A stretch of 21,291 nucleotides of DNA from a virus. Shown here one piece after another: positions 7,969 to 14,981 of this stretch (position 1 is the stretch's first letter; every line of letters starts with the position of its first letter). The DNA is taken from positions 1-21,291 of IMG/VR virus record IMGVR_UViG_3300044998_001408; one strand, given 5' to 3'. A model generated the notes under the pieces. That model made no database searches. It was not told where the DNA came from and saw nothing but the letters and a program-made list of their open reading frames with translations. Position numbers and translations under genes: made by a program.

Positions 7969-8397
7969 CTAAATCTTCTCAACCTTCCCGCTGATCTTCA
8001 ACTTCACATCTGCCCGCAGGACGCCCTTCACAGGCGCCTTCGCCTTGAAGCCTGTCACCAGCGCCGCGAACTTATACCCATTCCCGCCAGGGTCTGGATA
8101 CACCAGTTGGAAGTTCCGCTTCACGCGATTGAGCATGTCCGCCTGCAATCCCGTGTCCAGGTTATGCGTCGCTTCGGTGGGCAGGTAATTGATTTGGAAC
8201 GATACCTCCCCGCCGTTCAAGATCGTGCCTGCAAATTCCGACCAGCCGTCGCCGCTGTGGTTCGTGATGTCCTCCGTATCCAGGCTCAGATCAGGACCGT
8301 CAAGATCGCCCACATTCACGATCGTCGCAAACGTTTCAGGCGTCCCCCCGTCGCCGATTTTCAAAAATGTCCCAAAGGACGTAACCGAATCTGTCAT
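7969..8397 (-). CDS. Major tail (tube) protein
   Basis: A 142-residue protein placed just before the G/GT chaperones and tape measure, the position of lambda gpV-like tube proteins. It opens with FGTFLKIGDGGTPETFATI, has a central DTEDITNHSGDGWSEFAGTI stretch and INYLP, and ends in the strand-rich ALVTGFKAKAPVKGVLRADVKLKISGKV; this pattern (G-x-G-G-x-x-E-x-F near the start, D-x-T-x-H/N in the middle, a basic beta end) is typical of siphovirus tube subunits. The subunit stacks as rings to form the DNA conduit. A strong AAAAGGAG lies before the ATG, consistent with high expression. Element R5 sits just upstream and R2 just downstream. Confidence 0.9.
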   Translation of the reverse strand: MTDSVTSFGTFLKIGDGGTPETFATIVNVGDLDGPDLSLDTEDITNHSGDGWSEFAGTILNGGEVSFQINYLPTEATHNLDTGLQADMLNRVKRNFQLVYPDPGGNGYKFAALVTGFKAKAPVKGVLRADVKLKISGKVEKI

Positions 8398-8414
8398 CGT
8401 TCATCTCCTTTTAT

Positions 8415-8452
8415 CTCCCCTCTCCCTCAGGGAGAGGGGTCGGGGGTGAGGG
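8415..8452. repeat. Palindromic GC-rich element R5
   Basis: Perfect 10-bp stem (8417-8426 with 8430-8439, 3-nt loop) plus a TCGGGGGTGAGGG tail. It occupies the gap between the small beta-rich protein and the tail tube gene, ending 18 nt before the tube ATG. Confidence 0.85.
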
Positions 8453-8459
8453 TCATATC

Positions 8460-8819
8460 TTACAACTTCAACACGGCAAACTTGATCGCCGTATTATTCG
8501 CTTCCAGGCGGCACCTTCCGTCGCTCTGCATCCAGCCCTTCTTGTTCGTGAACTTGAATGCCGCGATCTCACCCGCCCCCAACGAGTAAGCCGAAATATC
8601 GCCCACTCTCTTCAGGTCGTCCGCCACCGAATTCAGCGTGAAGGTATATGCGCTCGCCCCTGTGTTCCACACCAACAGCACATCATTCCCGCTCATCACG
8701 AACTCCTCCTTGTTCGTGGTATCCGCCGCGGTGAACACCACATCCAGCGAATCCGCTGTAGGCGGCAATGCGGGATACGGTCCCACAACAAACGTTCTTG
8801 TCAAATTAACTCGTGCCAT
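8460..8819 (-). CDS. Small beta-rich virion-module protein
   Basis: A 119-residue protein with alternating strands (SLDVVFTAADTTNKEEFVMSG, DVLLVWNTGASAYTFTLNSV, GEIAAFKFTN) and a C-terminal NNTAIKFAVLKL strand, suggesting a beta-sandwich. I recognise the type (PYPALPPTADSLDV opening, NTGASAYT-type centre) as a small protein often found near the phage neck or tail genes, but its function is not settled; a neck or capsid decoration role is possible. A strong AAAGGAG precedes the ATG, and only one nt separates it from the upstream zinc-finger gene. Confidence 0.75.
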   Translation of the reverse strand: MARVNLTRTFVVGPYPALPPTADSLDVVFTAADTTNKEEFVMSGNDVLLVWNTGASAYTFTLNSVADDLKRVGDISAYSLGAGEIAAFKFTNKKGWMQSDGRCRLEANNTAIKFAVLKL

Positions 8820-8820
8820 G

Positions 8821-9180
8821 TCAATTCTCCTTTATCGTAAATTTCTTCCGCTCAGTACCCTGGGCGTCCACGGTGGATTCGACCTCCACCAACTCAACCT
8901 CGAACAACTCTTCCCCATCTTCATCCCCCCTCCCCGCTTGTTGGGGAGCGGTTGGGCGCTGCACTGAGCTTGTCGAAGTGGGAGGGGTCGGGGTTGACGC
9001 CGCATCAGCATCCATTGACCGAGCCGCGTGTCCCTCGACATGCTCTCCGATCTCATCCACCTTCAGCGTATCCCAGCCGCAAACCTTGCATACGTACAAC
9101 GGCATCCCCTTCCAATGCTTCACCTCGTACTGCTCAATGCCAACCGCCAAACCGTCACTGTCAACTGCCTTCTTCGCCAT
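8821..9180 (-). CDS. C2H2 zinc-finger neck-region protein with repeat insertion
   Basis: A protein of 119 residues from the ATG at 9180; an ATG at 9183 is possible but lies one nt from AGGAGG, so I prefer the second. Numbered from the first ATG, C32, C35, H48 and H52 give C-x2-C-x12-H-x3-H, the classical C2H2 finger spacing (VCKVCGW ... GEHVEGH). A linker of about 30 residues rich in Pro, Thr and Ser is the translation of element R6 with a second repeat nested in it. The end, LFEVELVEVESTVDAQG-type followed by ERKKFTIKEN, is a separate beta segment. The start overlaps the stop of the tail terminator gene. Role unknown; DNA or protein binding is possible. Zinc binding is inferred from the motif. 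Confidence 0.75.
   Translation of the reverse strand: MAKKAVDSDGLAVGIEQYEVKHWKGMPLYVCKVCGWDTLKVDEIGEHVEGHAARSMDADAASTPTPPTSTSSVQRPTAPQQAGRGDEDGEELFEVELVEVESTVDAQGTERKKFTIKEN
8925..8993. repeat. Palindromic element R6 with nested second repeat, inside a gene
   Basis: CTCCCC/GGGGAG stem (8930-8935 with 8943-8948) and the usual G-rich right end, interrupted at 8962-8980 by a CACTGAGCTTGTCGAAGTG repeat. The whole is in frame within the zinc-finger gene. Confidence 0.75.
8962..8980. repeat. CTGAG...GAAG dispersed repeat S1
   Basis: Short imperfect palindrome CACTGAGCTTGTCGAAGTG, of a dispersed class common in bacterial genomes. It is embedded in R6; other copies are at 12232-12258 and 18283-18309. 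Confidence 0.7.
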
Positions 9181-9575
9181 CATGCCTCCTTATGCCAGAT
9201 CTCCACATCCACGCTCACCCAATGTCTGCGCGTTTCTGGGTCATAGTTATCGCGCGCATTTTCCGAAAAACCTGCTTCGCAAGTCAACGCCCCCAGCGGA
9301 CCCTTGTAACCGTCCAGCAAGGCAAGCAATTCCCGCGCCAGCGAAACCGCCCCCAGGTAACCGTCATGCGTCTCCGTGTCCAGATCAAAACAATCGAACT
9401 GATAGCGCGGATGCCGCAGACTGCTCCGCCCGCTGTGCGTATGCTCGGGCGGATCCGTGATCTGCAAATAGCGCACCGCTGGAAACGTCGGCGTCTGCGG
9501 CAATCGGTTCGGATAGATCCGAGTTCCTGCGCTCGTCGCATTGTTCAGGTACGAAAACAACTCTTCTGCAAACAT
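9180..9575 (-). CDS. Tail terminator / tail completion protein (DUF3168-like)
   Basis: A 131-residue protein. It has the DUF3168/gp17-like layout: an N-terminal helix (FAEELFSYLNN), an RIYPNRLPQTPTFPAVRYLQITDPPE stretch with the usual P-A-V-R-Y strand, an RYQFDCFDLDTETHDG strand and helix (AVSLARELLALLDGYKG), then C-terminal strands. Such proteins cap the tail tube and join it to the head. It starts 2 nt after the HK97-gp10-like gene without a clear Shine-Dalgarno sequence, so translation is probably coupled to that gene. Its stop overlaps the start of the zinc-finger gene. Confidence 0.85.
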   Translation of the reverse strand: MFAEELFSYLNNATSAGTRIYPNRLPQTPTFPAVRYLQITDPPEHTHSGRSSLRHPRYQFDCFDLDTETHDGYLGAVSLARELLALLDGYKGPLGALTCEAGFSENARDNYDPETRRHWVSVDVEIWHKEA

Positions 9576-9577
9576 GG

Positions 9578-10129
9578 CTACTCGCTCGCCGCCTTCATCA
9601 CTAAATTGAGGTAAACATCCCGCATCTCGTTGATCGCCAGCGGCTTCTTCTCGTCATATGCGGGGCGCAGGTACGGTCTCGCGGGGATCTCCACGCTGGT
9701 CTTCAGCACATACTGCACCGCATTGCCTCCATCCACCAGCACCAGGCTTCCACCGTTCGTCTTCCGTAATTTCAGGTCGTTATGCCGCAACGGACTGCCC
9801 TTGTATGTACCGACGGGCACGGCAAGATACTTCCTCGTCTTCGGCTTGATCACGCCGCCGAACTCATGGATCGCCGCATACACCAGGTTCGTCCCGATCT
9901 CCGAGACCGCGCGGTCTTTGCTCTGCTCCACCACCTCCGTATGGAGTGATCGGCTCAACTGGCGCGACTCCATCAGCCCCTGATCCTTGATATTGTCCTT
10001 CGCGCCGTTCAAGATCGGAAGTGATCCAGCGCGCGCCACTGCTCCCAATGTCGCGCCCTGCACCGCCTCGCTCATCGAGCGAAACTTCCGCAGCAACTCC
10101 TCTTCACCGATCACAACATCATCTGCCAT
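9578..10129 (-). CDS. HK97 gp10-like neck/tail completion protein
   Basis: A protein of 183 residues from the ATG at 10129 (MADDVVIGEEELL); the longer in-frame ATG at 10168 would lie in repeat R3 and is rejected. GGAG is 6 nt before the chosen ATG. It starts with a helix (EELLRKFRSMSEAVQGATLGAVARAG), and contains the family features VSEIGTNLVYAAIHEFGG and the end ARPYLRPAYDE, typical of HK97-gp10/virion morphogenesis proteins that act at the head-tail joint. The position between stopper and tail terminator agrees. Unusually long loops with many Lys/Arg lie between. Confidence 0.85.
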   Translation of the reverse strand: MADDVVIGEEELLRKFRSMSEAVQGATLGAVARAGSLPILNGAKDNIKDQGLMESRQLSRSLHTEVVEQSKDRAVSEIGTNLVYAAIHEFGGVIKPKTRKYLAVPVGTYKGSPLRHNDLKLRKTNGGSLVLVDGGNAVQYVLKTSVEIPARPYLRPAYDEKKPLAINEMRDVYLNLVMKAASE

Positions 10130-10157
10130 ATCAACTCCATCCCCTCCTTGTCCATCC

Positions 10158-10208
10158 CCCCTCCCCAAATATCCCGTCAGGGTATTTGGGGAGGGGTCGG
10201 GGGAGGGG
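10158..10208. repeat. Palindromic GC-rich element R3
   Basis: Same 51-nt unit as R2 with one base changed in the loop (CGTCA for CGCCA). It fills the gap between the stopper and gp10-like genes and ends 29 nt before the gp10-like ATG. Confidence 0.9.
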
Positions 10209-10220
10209 TGAGGGCTGGGG

Positions 10221-10583
10221 TCACTTTACAACCCTGCACTCCAAATGCGTTACCAATCCATCTGCATCTTCAGCGGGCAACAAAATGTCATATTCCTGTC
10301 CGTCTACTTCCGCAACCCAATCGCTTGCCAGGTCGTCGAACTGCCCTGCCAGCAGGATCACGTGCGTCGTATCGGAATATACATAAGCCGTCGTCCTGCG
10401 TTCCCCGCCAGTCGCTGGTGCCACACGGCACGGAATCGCCTCATAACCACTGCGCACCTCATGGGTCACCTTCTCGTTTCCCGTTGTGCTTTGCGTTTTC
10501 ACGGGCATTTTCAATGCGCACGTCTGTGGAAAATGGTTCTTTTCCAACTCGCGCAACAGCCGTGTATGGAACAACTTGCTCAC
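10221..10583 (-). CDS. Head-tail stopper / head closure protein
   Basis: A 120-residue protein in the stopper position, after the connector and before the gp10-like protein. The C-terminal half is strand-rich (GGERRTTAYVYSDTTHVILL, WVAEVDGQEYDIL) and ends in the THLECRVV strand common to SPP1 gp16/phage head-tail joining proteins, which ring the connector and hold DNA in the head. The start overlaps the connector stop by 4 nt, so translation is likely coupled. Confidence 0.78.
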   Translation of the reverse strand: MSKLFHTRLLRELEKNHFPQTCALKMPVKTQSTTGNEKVTHEVRSGYEAIPCRVAPATGGERRTTAYVYSDTTHVILLAGQFDDLASDWVAEVDGQEYDILLPAEDADGLVTHLECRVVK

Positions 10584-10969
10584 GTCTGCCTCGCAAACTG
10601 CTTCAAAAGACGTTCGCGGGCTGTGAACTCATCGTTCACCATCTCGGCGTAATCGAAGAGATTCCCGTCAGCCGCATCCGAAGCGTCCGCCTCGTCCCTC
10701 AGCCTCTGGGCGTGTTCCCGCAGCGCCCGCGCCACTGCCGCGCCATCCGTACTGATGTCCAGCGTCCGCACCACCTTGAGTACCAATGCCTGGTCGCTCG
10801 CAATTGAATCCAGTGCCGCCGCCGCGCCGCGTTTGACGCTGTCCTCGTTCATGCTCAGGAATGCCCCAATCTCCTCGTCCGAGAACATCGCCTCAGCTTC
10901 GACCTTGTCTCCGATGATCAGCCGCACCCGACCAATGTCGTCGCTGGCAGGGTTGTAAGTGAACGCCAT
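10580..10969 (-). CDS. Head-tail connector (adaptor) protein
   Basis: A 129-residue, mostly helical protein directly after the major capsid gene. It opens with YNPASDDIGRVRLIIGD and FSDEEIGAFLSMN, the typical start of small adaptor proteins, then a long helix (KRGAAAALDSIASDQALVLK) and C-terminal helices (AVARALREHAQRLRDEADA). These form a 12-mer ring below the portal. GGAG lies about 9 nt upstream of the ATG. Element R4 separates it from the capsid gene. Confidence 0.85.
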   Translation of the reverse strand: MAFTYNPASDDIGRVRLIIGDKVEAEAMFSDEEIGAFLSMNEDSVKRGAAAALDSIASDQALVLKVVRTLDISTDGAAVARALREHAQRLRDEADASDAADGNLFDYAEMVNDEFTARERLLKQFARQT

Positions 10970-10992
10970 TTCTGAAATCTCCGTTTACTACT

Positions 10993-11055
10993 CCCCTCCC
11001 CAAATATCCCGCCAGGGTATTTGGGGAGGGGTCGGGGGAGGGGTCGGGGGAGGGG
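10993..11055. repeat. Palindromic GC-rich element R4 with duplicated tail
   Basis: The 51-nt core equals R2, but the TCGGGGGAGGGG tail occurs twice in tandem (to 11055). It fills the major capsid-connector gap and ends 24 nt before the connector ATG. Confidence 0.9.
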
Positions 11056-11058
11056 GTC

Positions 11059-12216
11059 TTACGACCCGCTGCCATTGCTTGCAATCGTCATCTTCGGGTC
11101 CATGCGCGAACCGCCAAAAATATGACGCACCTTGTACTCGCGGGCGTCCGTCTCGAAATCCCATTCGTCCACGCCGCCGCCGCCCACGCGCACCGCGTTC
11201 GGCTGCTTCATGAACAACTGCGGTTCTTCGTATCCGCGCAGGAAGCCCACCTCCAGCGCGGGACGCCCGTTGCTCGGATTGGCGAAGAAGAACCATGACG
11301 TATGACCGTTCGCCGTGCTTGCGATGATCGGGATGTACGGGTTCACGTTCACACGGAAGCGCGTCTTCATCCAGTTCGTGGCGACCAGCTTCGTGTTGCT
11401 CGTTCCGCCTTTTTCAGCCAGTTCGATCTGCAGCGCGTTGATGATGTTCAGCGCGGTCGGTTCCAGTGCGGGCGGCACTACTAGCTCGATCATCTCGATG
11501 AAGATCGGCTCGCCGTTCTCGTCGGTCAACTTGCTCCACGTTTCCATCGCAGTCTGCAGGGCGTTCAGCGAAAGTACGGGATTGCCAGTCATCTGGTTCA
11601 CCCCGCCCGTGTAAAGCGATGAGTGCGGACCGCTCGCGCCGACGAACAACTGCGTCACGAACTTCAATTCGCTTCGGCGCGCGGCGCGTCCCAGACGTTG
11701 CGGCGCGTCAGCCAGGGCGTCCAGGTCGTCGTTGATGAAGGTCTCGAACGAAAACGGCAGCTTGCGCCCGTGTTTCTTCACAACATAGGTGTACGGCGCA
11801 TTCTCGTTGATTTTCGATGCGGGATAGCGCTGCTTTTCCTTCACCTCGGACAGCACATCGTCCGCGCCGTAGGTCGAGAAACGCTTCACCTCGCGGAAAT
11901 CGCGCACTGTTGCCCGCTTCGCATAATTCGCCCAATCCGCGGGATACTCCTGGTACGCCGCCAGCAACTGGCGGTCCAGCACATCCCCGAACAGATACGG
12001 GAAATCGCTCGTGGTCATCGCCTCCTGCAGGCGGTATGAAGGCGTCCGTCCCCGCAGCACATTGCTGATCAGCGTCGCGGCTTCCGCCAGGCGCTTCTTG
12101 TAATCGGGGCTTCTGCGCATTTTGAAACTGCGCACGCCCATCCCCTCACCGCTTAACAACCTCTCCGTGCTGGCTTCCTCCGCGCGGACGGTTTCAAGTA
12201 ATTCAAGGAATTCCAT
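11059..12216 (-). CDS. Major capsid protein (HK97-fold, Mu gpT-like)
   Basis: A 385-residue protein preceded by a very strong AAGGAG, as expected for the most abundant virion protein. Conserved features of the gpT-like group include LQEAMTTSDFPYLFGDVLDR, the YPADWANYAKRATVRDF stretch, YTYVVKKHGRKLPFSFETFINDD and ELKFVTQLF; later come ALQTAMETWSKLTDENGEP, LVVPPALEPTA and a C-terminal WDFETDAREYKVRHIFGG strand. These fit the HK97 fold (E-loop, spine helix, P and A domains). The N-terminal 35 residues may be a small delta-like region. The segment RLLSGEGMGVRS near residue 20 looks like a remnant of a dispersed repeat. Upstream lies the DUF2190 protein, downstream the connector. Confidence 0.93.
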   Translation of the reverse strand: MEFLELLETVRAEEASTERLLSGEGMGVRSFKMRRSPDYKKRLAEAATLISNVLRGRTPSYRLQEAMTTSDFPYLFGDVLDRQLLAAYQEYPADWANYAKRATVRDFREVKRFSTYGADDVLSEVKEKQRYPASKINENAPYTYVVKKHGRKLPFSFETFINDDLDALADAPQRLGRAARRSELKFVTQLFVGASGPHSSLYTGGVNQMTGNPVLSLNALQTAMETWSKLTDENGEPIFIEMIELVVPPALEPTALNIINALQIELAEKGGTSNTKLVATNWMKTRFRVNVNPYIPIIASTANGHTSWFFFANPSNGRPALEVGFLRGYEEPQLFMKQPNAVRVGGGGVDEWDFETDAREYKVRHIFGGSRMDPKMTIASNGSGS

Positions 12217-12231
12217 GTTTTTATCTCCTTA

Positions 12232-12258
12232 TGTCATTCTGAGCGTAGCGAAGAATCT
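12232..12258. repeat. CTGAG...GAAG dispersed repeat S2
   Basis: TGTCATTCTGAGCGTAGCG then AAGAATCT, a short dispersed palindrome abutting the decoration gene stop (12259-12261) and ending 16 nt before the major capsid start, just above its Shine-Dalgarno sequence. Confidence 0.75.
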
Positions 12259-12621
12259 CTACGCCAGCGCCTTGATGACCTCGATGGTCGCCGTTGCGCC
12301 GCTCGATACCGTCCCCTTGGCAAAGCCAAAGAAACGACCCGTCGCCTTCTTCGAAACGGGCGGGCTGTCCGCGTCCACGTAATACAGCTTGTCGCCCAAG
12401 GCGACTGCCGAGTTCCCGCTTCCGTCCACACCCCTCACCGAAATGTCCCAAACGTTCCCAGGTGTGAAATCCACGCTGGTCACCCCGTCGCTCTGCTCGT
12501 TAATCAACGCGACGCCAGTTGCCTCGCCAAAGCGGACAGGGTCTCCCGAAGCGGGCGTAGCTGGGTGCGAACACACCACCGCCAGCCCATTCGCTTCACC
12601 GTACTTCAAATTCTTTGCCAT
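12259..12621 (-). CDS. Capsid decoration/stabilising protein (DUF2190-like)
   Basis: A 120-residue beta-rich protein between protease/scaffold and major capsid. The pattern GLAVVCSHPATPASGDPVRFGEATGVAL, then SVDFTPGNVWDISVRG with ALGDKLYYVDADSP and FFGFAKGTVSSG-type sequence, is that of DUF2190 proteins: repeated G-D-P-V / G-D-x-L-Y turns and many small strands. Members decorate and strengthen mature capsids. GAGGTGAACT lies before the ATG. Confidence 0.85.
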   Translation of the reverse strand: MAKNLKYGEANGLAVVCSHPATPASGDPVRFGEATGVALINEQSDGVTSVDFTPGNVWDISVRGVDGSGNSAVALGDKLYYVDADSPPVSKKATGRFFGFAKGTVSSGATATIEVIKALA

Positions 12622-12660
12622 AGTTCACCTCTTGTCTTTTGCTCCCTCCCTTTCCACTAC

Positions 12661-12698
12661 ACCCCCCTCTCCTTTAGGAGAGGGGCTGGGGGTGAGGT
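12661..12698. repeat. Palindromic GC-rich element R8
   Basis: Perfect 9-bp stem (12664-12672 with 12677-12685, TTTA loop) plus CTGGGGGTGAGG tail. It fills the gap between the protease/scaffold stop and the decoration gene start. Confidence 0.85.
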
Positions 12699-12717
12699 GG
12701 GCAGGGAAAAGGGTTAT

Positions 12718-13161
12718 TCACCGACCACTCGCCGCCAGCTTCGCGCCGCTCTCGCTCAAACCAAGCCCCGCGAACGCCTTTTCCAACTGCACATCCACAT
12801 CGGCTTCGTCGAACTCGGTGGCTTCCGTACCCGAACTGCCCAGCCCGCGGACCTTCCCCAAGCCCGCCGCTTTCGTCAGGTATTCCACCTCAGCCTGCAC
12901 CGCTTCCGCGATCTTGGCTTCGAATGCCTCCCCGTCCAACGCGCCTTCCTTCATGGGCGCGCCCTTCGGCAGGCTCTCCAGCAGACGCGCCTTCGTCGCC
13001 TCGGGCAGATCGAACTTGACGAGCACACGGCTCACCATGTCTTTCGCGTCCCGCAGTGTCAGCGCCTCGCTCAGCCTGGCATTCTTCTCCTTTTCCGCGT
13101 CCAGATCGGTCTTGAGCGCGGAAACGGACTCCTGCAAGTCGTTCAAAACTTTCTCGTCCAT
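12718..13161 (-). CDS. Nested capsid scaffold protein (internal start)
   Basis: An in-frame ATG at 13161 (residue 326 of the protease gene) is preceded by AAAGGAG at a 6-nt spacing, better than many true starts here. The 147-residue product would hold a predicted coiled coil (LNDLQESVSALKTDLDAEKEKNARLSEALTLRDA, residues 6-40), a basic helical middle and a C-terminal EFDEADVDVQLEKAFAGLGL helix that could bind capsid. This is the scaffold layout known from lambda Nu3, which is likewise made from an internal start inside the protease gene. Independent translation is inferred. Confidence 0.7.
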   Translation of the reverse strand: MDEKVLNDLQESVSALKTDLDAEKEKNARLSEALTLRDAKDMVSRVLVKFDLPEATKARLLESLPKGAPMKEGALDGEAFEAKIAEAVQAEVEYLTKAAGLGKVRGLGSSGTEATEFDEADVDVQLEKAFAGLGLSESGAKLAASGR

Positions 13162-14136
13162 ACGTTTCTCCTTTACAAATTTATTTTCCACGCTCTTGGA
13201 CGTGGTTTTCTTATCGGCATCTCCCCCCTTTGCCCTTGGGGAAGAGGGCTGGGGGTATGCCGCCTCGAACAACGAAATGATCTGACCGCCCGCCCCTGGA
13301 GCGGTCACAAAATCCACACTCTTCCGCTTCGTCAATTCCTGGATGATCGGACCCTCGCGGTTCTCGATCTTTCCCTGCGTCGCCTTGCCATACGCGCGGA
13401 TGCTCACCCCGATGTGCGGCGCAAGATCGTCCACCGCACGCTTGTAATTCTCGAACACCTTCGCATCTGCGTACAATCCCGCTCCAGCGGGACCGTTGGA
13501 CTGATACCGCGCATCCGTCACCAACTCCGCTGCCAGCGCATTCAAATCCCCTTCGGGGCGCTCCGCTTCCTCGCTGGGCGTCTGGTGATTCCAATACATC
13601 TTGGTGCCGCGCGTGAAAATCTTCGGACCATCTCGCTCGAGCACCTCAGCAGGGTAATAACCGCTCGATCCCCACCCAGGCTGGATGATCTTGATCGGGA
13701 TCGTCCCATCCCGCCGCACAGCCGTCTCGATCAGCGGCACAAACATCGCCCCATCCCCCGACTCCACCAACTCCACACCCCCCTCTCCATCACGCAGTGA
13801 TGGGGAGGGGCTGGGGGAGGGGTTTCCCTCACTCACACTCTGTCCGTCATCCTTCGGCGCATCCTCCCACGGACTGCGCTCGAACAACTGCGGCGCATTC
13901 TCTGTCAGGAATCCATGATATGAATCCAACGCCGCCCCGATCGCGCCGCTCAATATCTTCCTCTCATCGCGCGTCACATAACCATGCCCGAACATATCAT
14001 CAGCCATGTTCGTCAGCGACAGGTGCAGGCGGCTTTCCAGCCACTCCGCCGTATTCGCCCGCTCCATCAATGGCAGGTCATCCCCGCCCCGCCCGCGGAA
14101 CAATTCAAGGAATTTTTGCAATTTATTTTTCTTCAT
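12718..14136 (-). CDS. Capsid maturation protease fused to scaffold
   Basis: A protein of 472 residues from the ATG at 14136, which overlaps the minor head stop (ATGA) and has AAGGAG 6 nt upstream; a longer ATG at 14166 is less likely. Residues 24-95 form a helical N-domain. Residues about 130-290 look like a prohead protease of the herpesvirus-assemblin-like type: candidate catalytic His184 in MYWNHQ and Ser245 in HIGVSIRA. Residues 326-472 are the scaffold. Two palindromic elements are inserted in frame, adding Pro/Ser-rich NPSPSPSPSL (about 104-119) and PQPSSPRAKGG (about 294-306). The second falls at the protease-scaffold boundary. The third catalytic residue was not identified. Confidence 0.85.
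   Translation of the reverse strand: MKKNKLQKFLELFRGRGGDDLPLMERANTAEWLESRLHLSLTNMADDMFGHGYVTRDERKILSGAIGAALDSYHGFLTENAPQLFERSPWEDAPKDDGQSVSEGNPSPSPSPSLRDGEGGVELVESGDGAMFVPLIETAVRRDGTIPIKIIQPGWGSSGYYPAEVLERDGPKIFTRGTKMYWNHQTPSEEAERPEGDLNALAAELVTDARYQSNGPAGAGLYADAKVFENYKRAVDDLAPHIGVSIRAYGKATQGKIENREGPIIQELTKRKSVDFVTAPGAGGQIISLFEAAYPQPSSPRAKGGDADKKTTSKSVENKFVKEKRMDEKVLNDLQESVSALKTDLDAEKEKNARLSEALTLRDAKDMVSRVLVKFDLPEATKARLLESLPKGAPMKEGALDGEAFEAKIAEAVQAEVEYLTKAAGLGKVRGLGSSGTEATEFDEADVDVQLEKAFAGLGLSESGAKLAASGR
13221..13255. repeat. Palindromic element R9, in frame in the protease gene
   Basis: CTCCCCCCTTTGCCC opposite GGGGAAGAGGG, with CTGGGGG tail; imperfect stem. It adds about 12 residues between the protease and scaffold parts and ends about 60 nt above the internal scaffold start. 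Confidence 0.75.
13775..13822. repeat. Palindromic element R10, in frame in the protease gene
   Basis: 14-bp stem with one mismatch (13780-13793 with 13797-13810, GCA loop) and CTGGGGGAGGGG tail. It encodes about 16 Pro/Ser/Gly-rich residues between the N-domain and the protease domain. Confidence 0.85.
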
Positions 14137-14981
14137 ATTTTCTCCTTCTTCCTCTGATACCGACACTCACACCTGCACCCAGGGAACCGCAGCGGACGCA
14201 AATGTCCGCTCGGAAACGCCGCATCCAACCCGATCCAGCCTGCCTCCTCATTCTCTCGGCACCCGTCGCTTACCTTGTCATCCCCCACCGTATTCCACGA
14301 CTTCTCCATCGCCAGACCAGCCGCCTCCAGATCCTTCGCCACAATGCGGTTGCCTTCCTCATACGCATTGCCCAGTTCCGTCACCGCGATCAACCTCGCC
14401 CGATACTCCGAAATATCATCGAAGCGTTCCAGGATCGCTTCCATCGTCTTTTTGTACGACCAGCCCTCCTCCGCCGCCTGGTTCAACAAGGTCTGCAACA
14501 ACTCCCTTGTCGTCTCATTGACGCCCGTCACCAAGTCTGCGCCATAATCGCGCAGGTAATCCTCCGCGCGCGGATTCTTCAAATCAAAATTGATCTTCAG
14601 TCCCAGTTCGGCGATCATCGCAATCCCGCCCAACTCCAGCGCCTTCTCGATTGCCTCGTCAATTGGCAGCGAAAACAACTTCGCCGTCTCCAAAACAATC
14701 TGCGCCCAAATCGCATTGAACTCGCTTGGTGGCAGCGCCTCCTCGAACTTCATATTGAGCCAGGCGTCATGCATCTTCCACGGATCTTCGCTCTCCGAGA
14801 AGAACCGCCGCACCTGCCGAAACTTCGACGCCAGCGCGCTTGCCTGCGAACGGAACGCCTTCCGCAGTTTCATCTCCAGCGGACGGATCAGCCTCTCCAT
14901 CTTCCTCCGCTGGTTCCCCCGCCGCAGCGCCTCCTCGAACGCATCGTGGGCGGAAACGACATTACGCAGGTTCGTGTCCAT
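14133..14981 (-). CDS. Minor head protein (Mu F / SPP1 gp7-like)
   Basis: A 282-residue protein between portal and protease, its standard place. It is helical over most of its length, with conserved ISEYRARLIAVTELGNAYEEG and the C-terminal KSWNTVGDDKVSDGC plus FPGCRCECRY, the W-x-x-x-x-D-x-x-V-x-D-x-C...P-x-C-R-C signature of the Mu-F-like domain. It is thought to sit inside the head near the portal and to be ejected or to assist assembly. Its start overlaps the portal end by 20 nt and its stop overlaps the protease start. Confidence 0.9.
   Translation of the reverse strand: MDTNLRNVVSAHDAFEEALRRGNQRRKMERLIRPLEMKLRKAFRSQASALASKFRQVRRFFSESEDPWKMHDAWLNMKFEEALPPSEFNAIWAQIVLETAKLFSLPIDEAIEKALELGGIAMIAELGLKINFDLKNPRAEDYLRDYGADLVTGVNETTRELLQTLLNQAAEEGWSYKKTMEAILERFDDISEYRARLIAVTELGNAYEEGNRIVAKDLEAAGLAMEKSWNTVGDDKVSDGCRENEEAGWIGLDAAFPSGHLRPLRFPGCRCECRYQRKKEKI

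Noticed and set aside
7896-7982. N-terminal extension of G, and similar extensions of the gp10-like, portal and holin-like genes
   Set aside because: The extra residues are translations of palindromic repeats, and the downstream ATGs have better ribosome sites.
12110-12165. Possible degenerate repeat in the major capsid N-terminus (LLSGEGMGVRS)
   Set aside because: It resembles translations of such repeats, but no second arm or tail is clear, so it is not listed as an element.
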